A DNA stretch of 64,000 bases from Cryptomeria japonica (GCF_030272615.1 NC_081410.1:221577415-221641414), one strand, 5' to 3'. Counted from the first letter of the stretch, positions 49,601-62,980 are shown. Notes: a model not told the origin generated them from the sequence alone. Program-made: numbers and translations.

Positions 49601-50677
49601 ATGTAATCTAAGGGCATCCCTAGTTTTTGCCACTTGGTTGGCTAGGTCAGGGCAGGAAGGAGTCAACTGAATTTCATTTTCAAGGTGAAGTAGATTAAGA
49701 TTAAGAGTCTTTTCCACAAATCTGGAGTCTTTGGCCCTTTTTTGACCAATAGTTTGCAAGAGTTTTTGCCAGGAAACAACATTATAATTCCACCTATCAA
49801 TATGCGAAGCTAAGTTCTTATTATCCTTATTTAGGAGTCTGATGAGGTTAATGGCAACAAGAACATCAAGATCTTTCAGTAAATTAGTGTTAAGAATGAA
49901 CTTCTTAGGCCCCACCACATTAGTAGGTAAGGAGTTAGCAAGTTTGATGTGAGAAGTAATAGGGTGGTGATCCGAGAGAGTAAAAGGCCAGACAACAAAA
50001 AAATTGCCATGGTTACTAGGGATAAATGAAAAAACATCTTTATTGGCATAAAAATGGTCAAGTTTGCAATAAATTCTATTACAACCTTTTTGGAAGTTGC
50101 ACCAAGTGTTCCAGAGACCCCTTGTATCAGCCTTATTACCGAGAAGAGGATCAAATAGGTTTTTCATAAATTTCATTCTATCCCAGTGGGATTTTTCAGA
50201 GCCTTTCCATTCAAAAGCATTACCCCCCATTTTATCATCACAATTTTCAATCATATTAAAGTCTCCTCCAAGGATCCAGGGAATATCAAGTAAGGATGCA
50301 ATCCAAACCCAAAGGGAACTTCTTTCCTTATAGTCATTGGATGTATAGATAGAGCACACCCCAATGAGGGTGTTGTCAACATTAATAGAGGCCCAAACAT
50401 TCTTGCTACAAGGGAAACAATCCTTGTCAGTAATATGGTTTGACCATCTGGGGTTAATGAGCAGTCCAACACCACCTTTACCCCTGAGGTGATTGGAGCA
50501 AATTTTGATGGAGTCTTTCCATATGAAATTAAGGTTAGTATCCAAGGTAAAATTAATAGTTTTAAGCTCTTGAAGCATCAGAAAGTCCAAGTCCTTATGA
50601 GAGTCCAAAAAATGTTTAACAATTTGCTTTTTGTCTGGGGCTTCCAACTCTCTAACATTCCATGAGATGTACTTCAT
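46681..50677 (-). pseudogene. LINE ORF2: endonuclease, reverse transcriptase, zf-RVT
   Basis: ATG 50677 (MKYISWNVREL) opens the AP-type endonuclease, with MLQELK, GGDFNMI and SDHHPI supplying the metal-site residues. The RT follows with LLDFEKAYDRV (about 48880), SIRQGCPLA and the active site QFADDTALF (about 48550). A thumb/connector region and a zinc-binding zf-RVT domain (KIKCFEWL...CSICKLPETGRHIFFDC, about 47340-47230) come next. Stops at 49316 (TAG), about 48899 (TAA) and 48521 (TAG) interrupt one frame, and a frameshift near 47765 shifts the rest. The last ~95 codons (46968-46681) are in another frame and form an extension I do not recognise. Confidence 0.9.
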
Positions 50678-50696
50678 GGTAAATAGGGGGAGGAAA

Positions 50697-52445
50697 TTAC
50701 GAGCGCTTAGCAGCATAAGGACTGCTATCACAGGCAGGGAAACCCTTGCCCTTCTTCTTCTTGTCAGAGGGTGACTTGTTCTTTGAGCCCACGAGGCGTC
50801 CTCTTCTATTGGGTTTGGAACAACCCTCATTTTGATCATCATGGTCTTCACTAGAATCATCATCTCCTTGAGAGACGTTTTTAGAAGGAGGTTCCGCGTA
50901 GGTAGTAGGCTGGACCAGGGTATCATTCACTGCCATCTAAGGCATTTGTGTGGAGGACAGGTTAGAGGGAAAAAAGATAGAATTTCTATTAGCCCTAGTA
51001 TCAACAATGATGACTTGAATTGCATCATCAACATCAAGTTCTTTGAAGACTTTCAGAGGCAAACTCACACTAGATTCACTAGTAATACCGATACAGGGGT
51101 GGGACCAATGAAGCCGAGATTATCAGAGATGTGATTAGCCCTCGGGGAAGTCACAGATCCATCACCCATATGGAAATCACTAGTGCACCTACTGGGGGTT
51201 TCAAAATTATTAATGATACTCTTAACTTTTGAAAAACTAACATCAACTATAGGTTGGGGGAGATTGACATGATTCTGAGCAGGGTTAACACCGACATTAT
51301 CAGGCCTAATCTTATCAATGGCTAATTGTTGCACATTCTTCCTTCTGTGCTTCTTAGACTTGTTTGTAACCATTTGAAAACTATCTTTCTATTCCACACC
51401 CGGTTGTTCTATGTTATCTGTAATAGGGGAGCAGGGGGGGAGCCGTATTGGTTTGAGAGCTTTTAGAGCACGTATCTGATATGAGTAGGTCAGGAATAGA
51501 TGCAGGGGTGCTGCTCATGACAGGCTAGACCACAGGGGAGGATGGAGCCATAGGGTTAGGGGGGAACCAATGTTATCCGTATGGGTTCTCCGCGAGTTCA
51601 AACTTGAGGATTTCTTATTAAGAATAGGGCAATTTTTACGGACATGACCATCTTTTTTATAGAGGAAACACACATTTAAACCCCCTAAAATTTCCAGAGG
51701 GCAGGAGAAGATTTCTCCTTCAATATTGAGATTGAGAATATTAGGAAGATCAATCCCAGGTTTAATGGAGATGAGCACTCTGGCATCGAGATGGGGCACG
51801 AGCTGTGGAGAGTCATCCATACAGATGAATTTACCAATGGGTTCCACAATTTGAGGGATAAATTTCCACAAAAATGGAGGAATGTTCTTGATAATTACCC
51901 ACTAGGGCACGACAGAGCCACGATTTCTTCAAAAATCGCCTTAGGAGACCAACCTAGGGCACGAAACGAAGTCTTACCAACATTCCAATACAATTTCTTA
52001 AGAACCTCTAATTGCATTTCATGCGTATTAAAAAATTAATGAACAATCCTTTCTGAATTTGCCTACAGAAGGAGATTCAAAATCCTAATTTTAAATTCCA
52101 GTAGTTATGAAACCAATCATCCATAAATTTCCGAGGAGGGCATTTATCAACATCCACACAGGCAAAAAAAATTGCAGAGTCTTTCAACCTATTTTTTTCA
52201 ATAGCAATTTCATTGGCCATAGAATCATTAGGCAAAATGGAGATAGTGTTGGAGTCGAGGCCAAGGTCCATACCATCTGGACTTGCTCCACCATCTCCAC
52301 CGACGGTAATGAATATGGCATCTTGGTTAATTGCCGATGAAACCCTACCCACGACTTCACTGAAGGTTTGTTTTGGTTGTAGAGGGGGTTGGGAGGAGGT
52401 AGGCGAAGGATGAGATTGAGGGTCTCCATCCGTTTCCACCCCCAT
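50697..52445 (-). pseudogene. LINE ORF1 (DUF4283-like, CCHC knuckle)
   Basis: The likely start is ATG 52445. A Pro/Ser/Gln-rich N-terminus leads into a DUF4283-like nucleic-acid-binding region (KFMDDWFHNYW; later KFIPQIVEPIGKFICMDD). A zinc knuckle at about 51660 reads CFLYKKDGHVRKNC; the second Cys is now Tyr. The C-terminus is basic and low-complexity (RRGRLVGSKNKS) and stops at TAA 50697, about 20 bp before the ORF2 start. Two frameshifts (about 52000-51880 and 51060-50940) break it. ORF1 proteins coat LINE RNA in the transposition particle. Confidence 0.85.
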
Positions 52446-52664
52446 TAGGGCAGACAAGATTCACATGCAGAAGAAGCAATTAAAACGGAGGACACAGAGT
52501 AAAGAAGAGCATTAAATGAAGAGTACAAGGGAGAATTGTTTGCAAACCGTGTAGAGGAGGGAGTCCTCCAAATCCACTGAGTGTTTATGCGCGTCAATCC
52601 AAATTTGACGATCCGGTTTCAACAATTCACAATTTTTGCCCACCGTTCACGCTAGGTTTTCACC

Positions 52665-52970
52665 CTTTATGCAAAGCAGAGATATTAAATCATTTTTGCC
52701 CTTCACACAAAGCTTTTTTGTCTTTTTCCCTTCATGCAGAGCAGAGCATTTTTGATATTTTTGATCTCATTCCCTTCACGTAGAGCAGACGATCATTTCT
52801 GTTTCCCTTCGTGCAAAGCAGATCCTAATCGTTACATTGACCAAAACTTCTTCGCCGTTCGGTAACTTTGTAACATTTCAGAGCAGATGATCCATATTAT
52901 TTTAGAGCAGATCGATTGCTTACATCAAAATTCAGAGCAGACCGATCGCTTCAGAGCAGACGATAAATAT
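52665..52970. repeat. GCAGAGCAGA words in the LINE 5' UTR
   Basis: Eight or so copies of (G/C)A(A/G)AGCAGA occur at 20-70-bp spacing between 52672 and 52965, four of them within the last 90 bp at the element's 5' end. On the transcribed strand they read TCTGCTCTG. They could be promoter or RNA-binding repeats of the LINE. Confidence 0.7.
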
Positions 52971-52980
52971 CCATATTCCT

Positions 52981-54000
52981 AAATTAATTTTAATAATAAT
53001 TTTTATTGTTATTTTATCTTTTAAAAACAAAGGATATTTAGTAGTCTTTCTCATATAAACTAAATTAAGTGTTTTTTTTAAAACTAATTATATTTTTTAG
53101 TTAAAGGTTAGATAATTCAAAGTATTGTTAAATGAAAATATTGAAATCTAAATTGATAGTTGAATTAGAAATAAATTTTGATAATATGTTTAATTGTTAT
53201 TTTTTAAAAGTCAATCTTGACAATATAATTTTTTGTTTTTTTGCTTTTAAAAAATATTGCAGTTCATTTTTTTTTTTTTAAATAATAAAAAACAATCTTT
53301 ATCATTTTATTTAAAAATAACAATATATTAAAAAATTACAATTCAATTAATTAAAATAAATACTTAAATGACTTTCAAATTAATAATTATTATTCAATAA
53401 TTTTTTATAACATTAAAATAATATTAAAAAATTCTAAATCAGAAAACTCATTTTAAGGTGTAATATCTATAATTTTTTTTATAATCGTTTTATTCTCGAG
53501 CGATATATCTAAGAGAGAGAGCAATATTTTAAGAGATGGTTAAAGTTCAAAAAGATACATTGTAAATTGAGGTGAACACTGTTCAATTCTAGAGAATATA
53601 TATATTAAAATCAGTAAGTATTGAATTTAAAAAATAAAAAATTAAAAAAATAAAGAAACTAAAAAATTTATGAAAAAAATTGCTTTTTGATAAATATTAT
53701 TTAAAGTCAATATTTTAATTAAAAGAATAGTAAATATTTAAATCGATAATATAAGAGGTGGTAATTGTTAGTCTATAAAATAATTTTTTTATACAATTGA
53801 AATCAACACTTACAATCTTATAAACTTTAAATTCATTTTCCTTTCTTCAAATATTTACAATTGTAGACACTTAAAACTGTCCTAGCCTAATTATTTAATC
53901 ATCCTCTTTTCTTCTATTAATTAAATGAATATTTGTTTGTTTAATTAATTCAATTATTTTGGTTGGAACTAGGGTTGACAATATTTAGGGTTCAAATTGA
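52981..54000. other. AT-rich background repeat right of the LINE
   Basis: Continuation of the AT-rich repeat family seen left of the LINE (TCTCATATAAACTAAATTAAG at about 53050; CAATTCAATTAATTAAA at about 53340). No gene. Confidence 0.55.
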
Positions 54001-57000
54001 ACATATACATTTTGAAACGCTCGGTGAGACTCTTGTCCCTTGTTTCCAACATTTTTCTTTGAGTTTTTAGTGTTTTCAGATTTGAAGGCTAAATTTTGTG
54101 ATGATTTTTTCATCAATTTCGCATTTCTAGCAATTTTTGTTGTGTTTCTGGATATTATGTCAGATTCTGGTTCTTAGCCCATTTTTGGCCATTATTGTTG
54201 TGGATGTGGTTGTTATTAGCATGTATATGACATATATTGTCATGTTTTTGGTTTTTTGTAATTTGATTAAATTGACATATTTTTGGTATTTTTTGTCGCA
54301 TCTGTGGAAGGTTCTAGTGAGTTTGTGGTTCATATTGGTGCATATCTAGTTAAATTAGGGTTTTCTAATTTTTGTATTTTTTAGTTTTGGTCGCATATAT
54401 GGTAGATATTGGTGCGTATATGATTATTTTTACTACATATATAATTTTATTCTGACGTGTTTGTGTTAACTCCTAACATGTTTTTGGTCTATATTGTTGC
54501 GTTATGGTTTTGCAGCTATCCTGTGCTTTTGAAGTTGTTATTTGTTTGTTGAAGGTTCCCCTTTTATTTGTCATTATTATCTTGCTCTAATATTTGTGTT
54601 TACAAGTTGGGGGTTATTATCGAACCACTAATCCATTTTTTTTGCAGGGGTTGCTAGGAGTGTGTTTGTGATTTTCATAGAATAGCTCACATTTCAATTT
54701 AGTGCATTAAAAAGAGCCTTTTCTTAAGCTATCTTGTGCACTTGCATGCTTTATGTTGTAGAACCCTAAGGTGTTTGTGAAAGTATCCTCTCCCCTTGCC
54801 TTCATGGACCTTGAGTGTAAGAGAAATCACTAAACATCTTCATTTTCTCTTTTAGAGGGTCTAATTTTGGAGAAGTGATCACTGCAAGCGGGATAACCCA
54901 AAGAGGTTTTTCCTTTGGGCTGCTATATAAAAGATTAAGGCGAAATCTAAGGTTGAACTAACAAGTACCTTGCCGATGGTGCCAATATGAAAGGGGAAGT
55001 ATAAACATTTATGTCAGGTATATTAATCTTTGAGTAGGGCTAGTTAAAGCCTTGAGTGGCTTGTTGGGTGCGAGCAAGGCATTAAGTCCCTGAATAAAGA
55101 CTAGAAACCTTATTTTAGAGGCCCACCCTATTGATTGAGTAAATTATTGGTGTTAGTCTCAGTTCAAAGGTGTGGCATCACACCTTGAAGTTACTCACCA
55201 TATGGCTCCCTTGATATGAGATAGAAATCAACGACTTTGTATGAGCTATACATAATTTTTTAGGGAGAGGATAATTGGGTCATCCTTCTAGTCTTGGAGG
55301 CCCCTACATGTTCTCTCTCACAAAGACAAGATTGCAAAGCACCCCTTTAGATGTTGCCTTTTTGAGTTGAAAGATATTCCAAGTGTGGGTCTGAGTTGAC
55401 AACCATTTGACATTGACCCTTTTGTGATAAGACCAATGGAAATTTGGGCTTTAAGGAGCCAAGACCATACCCTTATTATCATTAATCACACAACAATTGT
55501 TGTGTCTTCTTGTTTGTAGTATTTTCATGTCACAATAATTATCAAACAATCAAATTTTATCACATTGATACCCAAAATAAAATTTATATTTCGACATTCA
55601 CTAAAAACCAATTTTGTTGTTTTATTAATTATATTTTGTGTTAAAAAAATATAATATTTTGATAATTAGTACGAATGGTGATAAACTGAAGACTCATATA
55701 TTATCTCTTTTATGTTTTCTCTTTCTAATTAGAAATCATATTAGAAATGGTATTGAAAGGAAATACAAGAGCAAGAAAATGAAAAAGAAATATAAGTAAG
55801 TATGTTTATTGAAGTAATGTTACCAAAGTAGAGAGCAACTTGAGAAAAATCACCCAAAACTTTAAAAGGAGGTGCAATAGCTTTTGAAAGGGAAAAAGCA
55901 AATAAAAACCCGTTATGTATTATGAATGAAGGCAAAGCATAGAGAGAGAGAGATGCTCATTGCATTGATATCAAAAGTGAAAATAAGAGGTGAAGCATCT
56001 CTTAAATAGAAATGAGGAGGGGAGTTACGAAGTAACTCCCAACTCTATGAATTCCACCATTCACAATATGTGTGTGCAATGTGTCAACATCCTCTTGAGG
56101 AAGACAAACTAATATTCCACATATTTGGAATAAATAAAATGAGTTATTAGAACTCAAATAAGACAAAGGACTTGTAGAATCCTTTAAAAATATTCCTTAT
56201 GAGTCATAGTTTTATGGTTCTTTTATAGATAGTTTGTCATCTTCAGGAGTTTCTGTATTTATTGATGGACTTCATAAACATACTTTATTCAACCTTATAT
56301 GCTTGTTTTGATAAGTCTTATTGTTTGTAGCTGAAACCTTTATTTTGACAGAATCATGAACCTTATAAATGCAATTATAAACATTTACTATTTTTTATGT
56401 GTGACTGATGAATATGTTCAAAATAAATGATTATGATGTATGGATAGAATGTTTTCTCTAACCTTTGTGTGCTAGCTATTTGGAATAATCTTTATGAAGG
56501 AACAATGTCTCATTCATAGCAATAAGGTAATGTGGGCAAAGGATGGACATCAAGGTAGGAAGTGTTCAAAAATTTGTTGAAGACTTGTTTGCTACTGTCT
56601 CTGATCAATAAGGAGTCTATAAATTAATTTTGATATGTTAGTAAAGACTGTTAGTTGTCACGAGGGATGTTAGAGAGGATATATGGAAAATATACAAATG
56701 TTCAAAGAAGGACAAGAGTCTTGATTATCTTATCTTTCCTAGATTTTATGAGTTTTAAATAAAGCTCCCACCTAGATAGTAAGAAGTGGAGCACATGTTC
56801 CTGGATTGTTGTTAAGGATGAATGTTATAAATCATTTGCACATTCCTGTGTTAGTTAGTTCCTGATTTCATATTAGAGTAATGTTACGTTGTTGAAGTTT
56901 ATTTCTGAATAAAAGAAAAGCATGTACTTTCCAAGTTAATATGGTGTTTATGATATGGTCATGGGCTTAATCATTTAATTTCTATTATAGTTCTTATTCC

Positions 57001-57455
57001 AAGAGACTCATCTAAGGGGGGCCACTTGGTGAGAATTCCATATGGTTGTATTTTATGCGCTCTGTTTATTAAGTTGTTTAATTCTATTTCATTCACTTGC
57101 TCGTTGTCTATTCCTGCAGCCACAGTCTGCAACTCTGCGACTGTTCCTGCAGCCACGATAGGGTAGAATAGTTATTTCTGTAAAAGTTGAAGAATTGACA
57201 TTTTGTTAGCATAAATTAATGTTATCCTTAGAGTCATGATTTCAAGTAAATTCCTTTTCTAAAAGTAGTTGTAGGATAGACTTGTTCCTATATGTTCTTA
57301 GTGCATATACTTTGTAGTCCCATTTCAAGTTACACTTCCTTGGATTGATGAATAAATGAGTCAGAAGAATGGAATTCAGATAGTTGCTCAATGGAAACTT
57401 GTGTCTCTAGTCTGAGTACTTAGCTGTGTGTTATAGCCATTGTTTTGCCACCACA
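54001..57455. other. Unassigned sequence; right part probably the 5' LTR of the Athila-like element
   Basis: No gene is supported. The sequence just before the PBS at 57460 ends GCCACCACA (57455), a normal LTR end, so an LTR should occupy the preceding 1-2 kb. Its left end cannot be fixed without the second copy, which is not in the window. The short frames at 54137-54349 and 57156-56971 have no recognisable domain. Confidence 0.45.
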
Positions 57456-57459
57456 TTTT

Positions 57460-57477
57460 TGGAGCTATTGTTGGGGA
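57460..57477 (+). other. Decayed primer binding site, tRNA-Asp type
   Basis: TGGAGCTATTGTTGGGGA differs from the Athila/Tat tRNA-Asp-type site (TGGCGCCGTTGCCGGGGA, from general knowledge) at five positions. Four are C/T or G/A transitions. It lies four bases after the presumed LTR end. Confidence 0.75.
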
Positions 57478-57608
57478 TTGTGATAGACTGAAATTTTATG
57501 GGAACAATAGGATTTCATTTGTTAGAATAGTAGTAGCATTTCATCTTTAGTATAGTATGTCATTTATGTTGTTGAATGCAGTATAGATGTTAACCTTCCA
57601 AAATCTCT

Positions 57609-58559
57609 ATGCATCGAAGGAGAGATCCCCTTGGGAGATTCCTTCCCAATTTGGATTACTCTGACGAATATCCACCTGAAAATTCCACTAAGCCAAAACT
57701 TGACCACTTTGTGCAACTCTTTGTAGACTTAGATAACTTATTTCCTCCACTAGAACCACCACCTGACAAAGATCTAACTGCTGCATTAGTTGTTTACCAA
57801 GGCATTATGGCTGGTAGAGGTGGTGGTGGAAATAATCCACCCCCAACCCCTGAACTAACCTTCAAATTTCCCATACCTCCACAAGGAGCCAATGCCAATC
57901 TGAAAAACATCCCTCCTTCTGCTCTTCCTCACTTCTATGGCCTTATTACAAAAGATCCAGATACCTTTCTCTTTGAATTTGATGTCCTATGTAGAAGCTA
58001 TGATTACACTACAGATGGACACCGCCTCAAATTTTTTCCATCCACCTTGAAGGATTCTTCTCTCTGATGGTTCATGTCCTTAGGAGAAGATTGTGTCACT
58101 AACTGGGACAACATGAAGGAAAAATTCATTGAGAAATACAAAGATTATTGTAGAAAAAGTAATATGAGGGGAGATGACATTTTTAGGATGCAAAAAAAAT
58201 ATGAAGAGTCTCTAGAAGATCATGTAGGAAGATTTCTCATTTGTTTGAAGAAATCTCAACATAATCAGCTAAGTGAAGATTCACAGAAATCGGTCTTCTT
58301 AAGGGGAGTCAATGAAGATTGTATAGATTCTCTCAATCTCATGGCTAGAGGAGATATTACTCAAGCTACATGGAGTGACATACAACTAATTTGCCAGAAT
58401 TATTCAAGAGCTACATTAAGGAAGCCCAGAGAATCCAAGTACATGTCATCAGGAAGAAAATCTAACTCTGGAGTTTCAAAAATGGAGTTGACCAATCTAC
58501 TCAAATATTTTCAACAAGACATCATCAACAATATGGCCACACAAATTGACACTCTCTAA
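57609..58559 (+). pseudogene. Ty3/gypsy gag (retrotransposon gag domain)
   Basis: ATG 57609 opens a basic, Pro-rich N-terminus. The gag domain follows: LPHFYGLITKDPDTFLFEF, then LKFFPSTLKDSS, an in-frame TGA (58065) and WFMSLGEDCVTNWDNMKEKF with KYKDYCRKS. The frame continues to 58557, where TAA stops precede a weak Cys-rich remnant (EFCPHCR, about 58600) and a Gln/Pro-rich tail to about 59150. Gag forms the particle that packages element RNA. The TGA-before-Trp site fits a CGA-to-TGA change. Confidence 0.9.
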
Positions 58560-59521
58560 TCCAAATAAAAACAAGAAGTTGTAGAAGAAATGCTATCTGA
58601 ATTTTGTCCACATTGTAGATAGAAGAAAAAGGAGTGCAGATGTAAAAAGTTGGCCAGTATTGACAACATAATGCATCAACCCAACTTTCATCAAATTGAG
58701 GATGATGAAGGACAAATTTTCTTTGTGGCACAAAGAAAACCATGGGTTCAAATATAAGGTAAGCCACCTAATCCTTTATCTTTTAATTGTCCATATTCAT
58801 ATGCATCCAATAATCAATGACAAAACCAATATCCTCCTAATAATGACAATTATGGGAACCCTCAATGGAACTATCAAACTAATTCTTGGTCTGGACCCCA
58901 AGGTCAATGGAAACCACCTTAGGGAAAATGGCAGTTACCTTAAGTGAATTGGCAGGCTCAACAACCTAGCTGGCCCCAACAATAGCCTTGGAGAGGACAA
59001 CAATGGCCTAACCAGGTTAATCCACCTCCAACCTCTCTGCCAACTATTATGCCACCTGCAAATGTTCTGCTAAGACCTACACAACTTCCTACCCAACTTG
59101 CCCCTAATCCTAACAATAAACCACAACAACAACTTGTGTATTCAACGGAGTTTAATTAATATCCTGCTTACTTAGTTAATATCAGTGATGTTCATCTAAG
59201 ATCAGGAAAAACTTTGCAATCACTAGCTACTCTAGTAATCACAGAGTTAACCAATGAGGAGGAAGAAATAGTTGAACCAACCCTAGTTTTGATACCAAAA
59301 GACCCTAAGGATCCAGACCCTCCATTCCCTCAAAGATTGGCTCAACCAAAATCTGTTCCTGAGCCAACAATTGATTTTCTAGATCAGCTTAATCAAGTCT
59401 CCATAAAATTTCTTCTTTTCTAGGACATTAAGGATAATACATATATATAGCAAATCTCTTAGGGAAACTTGTTTAAAGAAACCTAGATGAAAGAAAAAAA
59501 AAACCTACAACAACTCATGTT

Positions 59522-59953
59522 TTGGGTAAACTAGCTGACATCATGCTAGGAAAAGTGATCATGCCTAAGTATTCAAATCCCGGTAGTCTAGTTGTTTCAA
59601 TTATGATAAATGGAGTCATGATTCAAAATGCTTTAATAGAACTAGGAGTTGCTATTAATGTAATGATCAAGGAGATTATGCAAAGTCTAAATTTGGCCCA
59701 TATAAGACCTACTCATACATTTCTCCAGTTAGCTGATAGTTCCATAGTTAAACCAGATGGTATCATAGCAGACATTGCAGAAACTCTTGAATCTTGGGAA
59801 TATCCTGCTGATTTTATGATTCTATCACCTAAGACTACTTTGGGAGGCTATCTAGTTATTTTGGGAAGACCTTGGCTAGCTACTGTAGATGCTTATATTG
59901 GTTGCAGATCTGGGAACATGACTATCTCAAATCGAGATAGTACAAAAAATTGA
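59522..59953 (+). pseudogene. Aspartic protease domain, active site lost
   Basis: The fold is recognisable: GSLVVSIMINGVMIQNALIELG, then LGRPWLATVDAYIG near the end. The catalytic loop reads ELGVAINVM where relatives have D-G/S, so the key Asp is now Glu. It would normally cut the gag-pol product. A frameshift or stop separates it from the gag side and from the RT. Confidence 0.82.
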
Positions 59954-60357
59954 CACTCTTTCCACCTACTCAACCTCAAGAAGAATCAAAGAACTTTGTT
60001 TGGCCTAATTTTGGAGAGGAATCTAAAGAAGATGCTAAATCTATGGTAAAACTTATGATGATTGATAGAAGTCCTTTTCTCCATCCCTATGATGAAGATC
60101 AACTGTTGTTACAAGTGTTGAATAATACATGTACACAAGAAGTTCCAACAAAAGATATTATTGGAAATTCTGAATGCTCTTCAAAACAACAATTACAAAC
60201 ATCTGATTTGCTTACTCCAGCATTTCTTCACACTTTATTACCTCAAGAAGTTGAGCTATGTAGTGTGAATGAAGCCTCAATGAAAGAAATGACTAAACAA
60301 ATTGAAGTTGCACTTGGAAAGCAACTCATTATTAACAATCAACTCGCAACACAATAG

Positions 60358-62980
60358 GAGCAATTATTGAGAGAATTGCTGCAGGAAAAGAAATATGCCT
60401 TTGCTTGGGATTATACTGATATGGTGGGCTTAGATCCTAAGCTATGTACTCACAAAATCTATATTCAAGAGAACACTAATCCAATCAGACAACCTCAAAG
60501 AAGAGTTAATCCATCCCTTAGAGAAATTGTGACAAAAAAATTACAAAAGCAATTAGATGTTGGATTCATCTACCCCATCACCAACAGTCAATGGGTTTCA
60601 ATATTGGTAATTGTTCCTAAGAAGAATGGTAAATAGAGAGTGTGTGTAGATTATAAATAATTAAACAAAGCTACCAAAAAAGATCACTTTCCACTATCTT
60701 TCATTGATCAGGTACTTGATTCTCTAGTAGGTAAGAAATATTTCTCATTTCTTGATGGGTTTAGTGGTTTTAATTAGATACAAATTGCAACAGAGGACCA
60801 AGACAAGACAACTTTCACTTGTCCCTGGGGAACTTATGCTTACTTTGTCCTTCCATTCGGGTTATGTAATGCTCCAACAATATTTCAAAGAGCAGTTCTA
60901 AGTATTTTTGCAGATATCTCACACAATTGTATGGAGATATATATGGATGATTTCACTACATAAGGTGACGAGTTTCAAGAAGTACTTGATAATATATCTA
61001 AGGTGCTATAGAGATGCCAAGAAAATAATCTATCCCTCAATAGTGAGAAATGATTTCTTATGATGCAAGGGGGAGTAGTCCTGGGACATTACATTTCAAC
61101 CAAAGGAATTCAAGTGGATCCTGATAAAATTGAGCTAATTAAAACTCTTCCAGTCCCTACCAAGAAAAAAACATGTACGTAGTTTTTGGGGGCATGCTAG
61201 TTACTATAGGAGATTTATCAAAAAATTTAGTACCATTGCAAGCCCTTTGTATGGTCTTTTGTTAAAAGATGTTGATTTTCAATGGACACCATTGTGTGAC
61301 AAAGCATTTGAAGAGCTCAAAATAGTACTCACTCAGGCACTATTCCTACAAGGCCCCAAGTGGAACTTTCCTTTATATATATATATTGATGCCTCTGACC
61401 ATGCAGTGGGAGCAATTCTTGCTAAAAAAGGAGCCTTAGAAAATGCAGTATATTTCATTAGCAAAAAATTGTAAGGAGTTGAAATCAATTACACTATCAC
61501 AAAAAAGGAGATGTTATCAGTCATATATTCTCTCAACAAGTTCAGACATTATATTACAGGATACCAAGTCTTTATTTATACCGACCATACAACCATAAGA
61601 TTCCTCATGAACAAACTAGTTATTTCAAGGAGGCTGGCAAGATGGCTTCTCTTGATCCAATAATTTTATATTACCATCATTGACAAACCAGGAAAGATAA
61701 ATATTGTTGCTGATTTATTATCCAGACTTACACACCAACTTGATGAGCCTAAAATAGACGACTCTTTTCCAGATGAGCATTTTTTTGCAATCACAGTGCA
61801 CATACCATGGTATGTAGATATAGCTAATTACTTAGTTATGGGTAAGGTACCTAACTCCTTTTCCCCAAAGGAAAAAATAATTTTATTGAAAAGACCTTTC
61901 CATTCACATGGGTAAATGGATGTTTGTTATATATTGAACCAAACAATTTCATGAGAAGATGAAACATTTGACATCCTGCATGCATGCCATGATGAACCTT
62001 GTGGTGGTAATTTTGTAGCCAAAAGAACAACCATCAAGATACTTAACACAAGGTATTATTGGCCTACTCTATATAAGGATGCAACCAACTGTACTAGAAA
62101 ATATGATAGATTCTAGAGGATGGGGCACCCAACAAAGTCAGATGAGATTCCACTGTATCCTCAGGTAGTTGTCACCCCATTTGATAAATGGGGTATGTAA
62201 TTCATTGGTCCAATCGATCCTCCCTCTAATGGAAAGTCTTACATATTAGTTTGTACCGACTACCTAACTAAATGGGTTGATGTCAAAGAAATGAAACATG
62301 CCAAAGACAATAAAGTTGCAGAGATCTTGTATGAAGATATATTTACCAGATATGGGGTACCTCGAGAACTTGTAACTAATCAAGGTACACAATTTAGATC
62401 TAACCTGATTGCTACTATGATAGAGGAGTATAATATTAGACATAAAAAGTCTACCCCATATAATCCTCATGCCAATGGTAAAGCTGAAGTGACTAATAGA
62501 GAAATTGAGGCCATCCTCACCAAAACAGTTGCACTACACAAAAAAGATTGGGAAAATCGCCTCCGAGAAGAAGTATGGGCCTACCAAACATCCTGAAAAA
62601 CAACAACAGGGTTTACACCCTTTGAACTGGTTTATGATAAACATGTTGTCATGCCCATATAATTTGAGCATAAAACTCTATGTACAATAGTACAATTGGG
62701 TATGCAATTGTCAGAGGCACAACAAGAAAGAATATTGCATCTAAATCAATTAGATGAATTAAGGAATTCAACATTGCATAATACACTTTTAGTCCAACAA
62801 CATCGAATTAAGTGGCATGCTAAATACATCAAACCTAAAAATTTTCATGCTAGGGACTAGGCTTTATTGTATGATTCAATATTTAAGGATAATTTGGGGA
62901 AGTTACAAACTAGGTGGCTAGGCCCTTATGAAATTGAACAAGTGTTTGATAATGGTGTTGTCAAGTTGGCCACTATTGAT
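60358..62980 (+). pseudogene. RT, RNase H and integrase remnants of the Athila-like element
   Basis: The RT begins near FAWDYTDMVGLDPKLC and includes the template-grip motifs DGFSGFN and YMDDF (about 60940), with stops inside. The RNase H follows (YIYIDASDHAVGAILAKK, about 61380; TDHTTIRF). Then comes a degraded integrase zinc finger (one Cys pair lost) and the core: the first Asp site reads GM*FIGPI (about 62190), the second TNQG (about 62366), and the Glu lies in NGKAEVTNREI (about 62475). NLGKLQTRWLGPYEI closes the C-terminal domain near 62930. Two catalytic Asp sites are lost, so it is inactive. Confidence 0.9.

Larger units (their letters stand above)
46525..52980 (-). mobile_element. 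Near full-length L1-type LINE (plant), decayed
   Basis: Minus-strand order: 5' UTR with repeated GCAGAGCAGA words, ORF1 (DUF4283-like region and CCHC knuckle), ORF2 (endonuclease, RT, zinc-binding zf-RVT) and a ~150-bp 3' UTR. AT-rich background repeats lie on both sides, and the background words at 46480 and 52985 appear to belong together, which marks the insertion. The exact ends and target duplication could not be fixed because the flanks are simple AT sequence. Both ORFs are broken. Confidence 0.9.

Noticed and set aside
56971-57156. 61-codon minus-strand ORF
   Set aside because: No domain, and it lies in the probable LTR of the Athila-like element.
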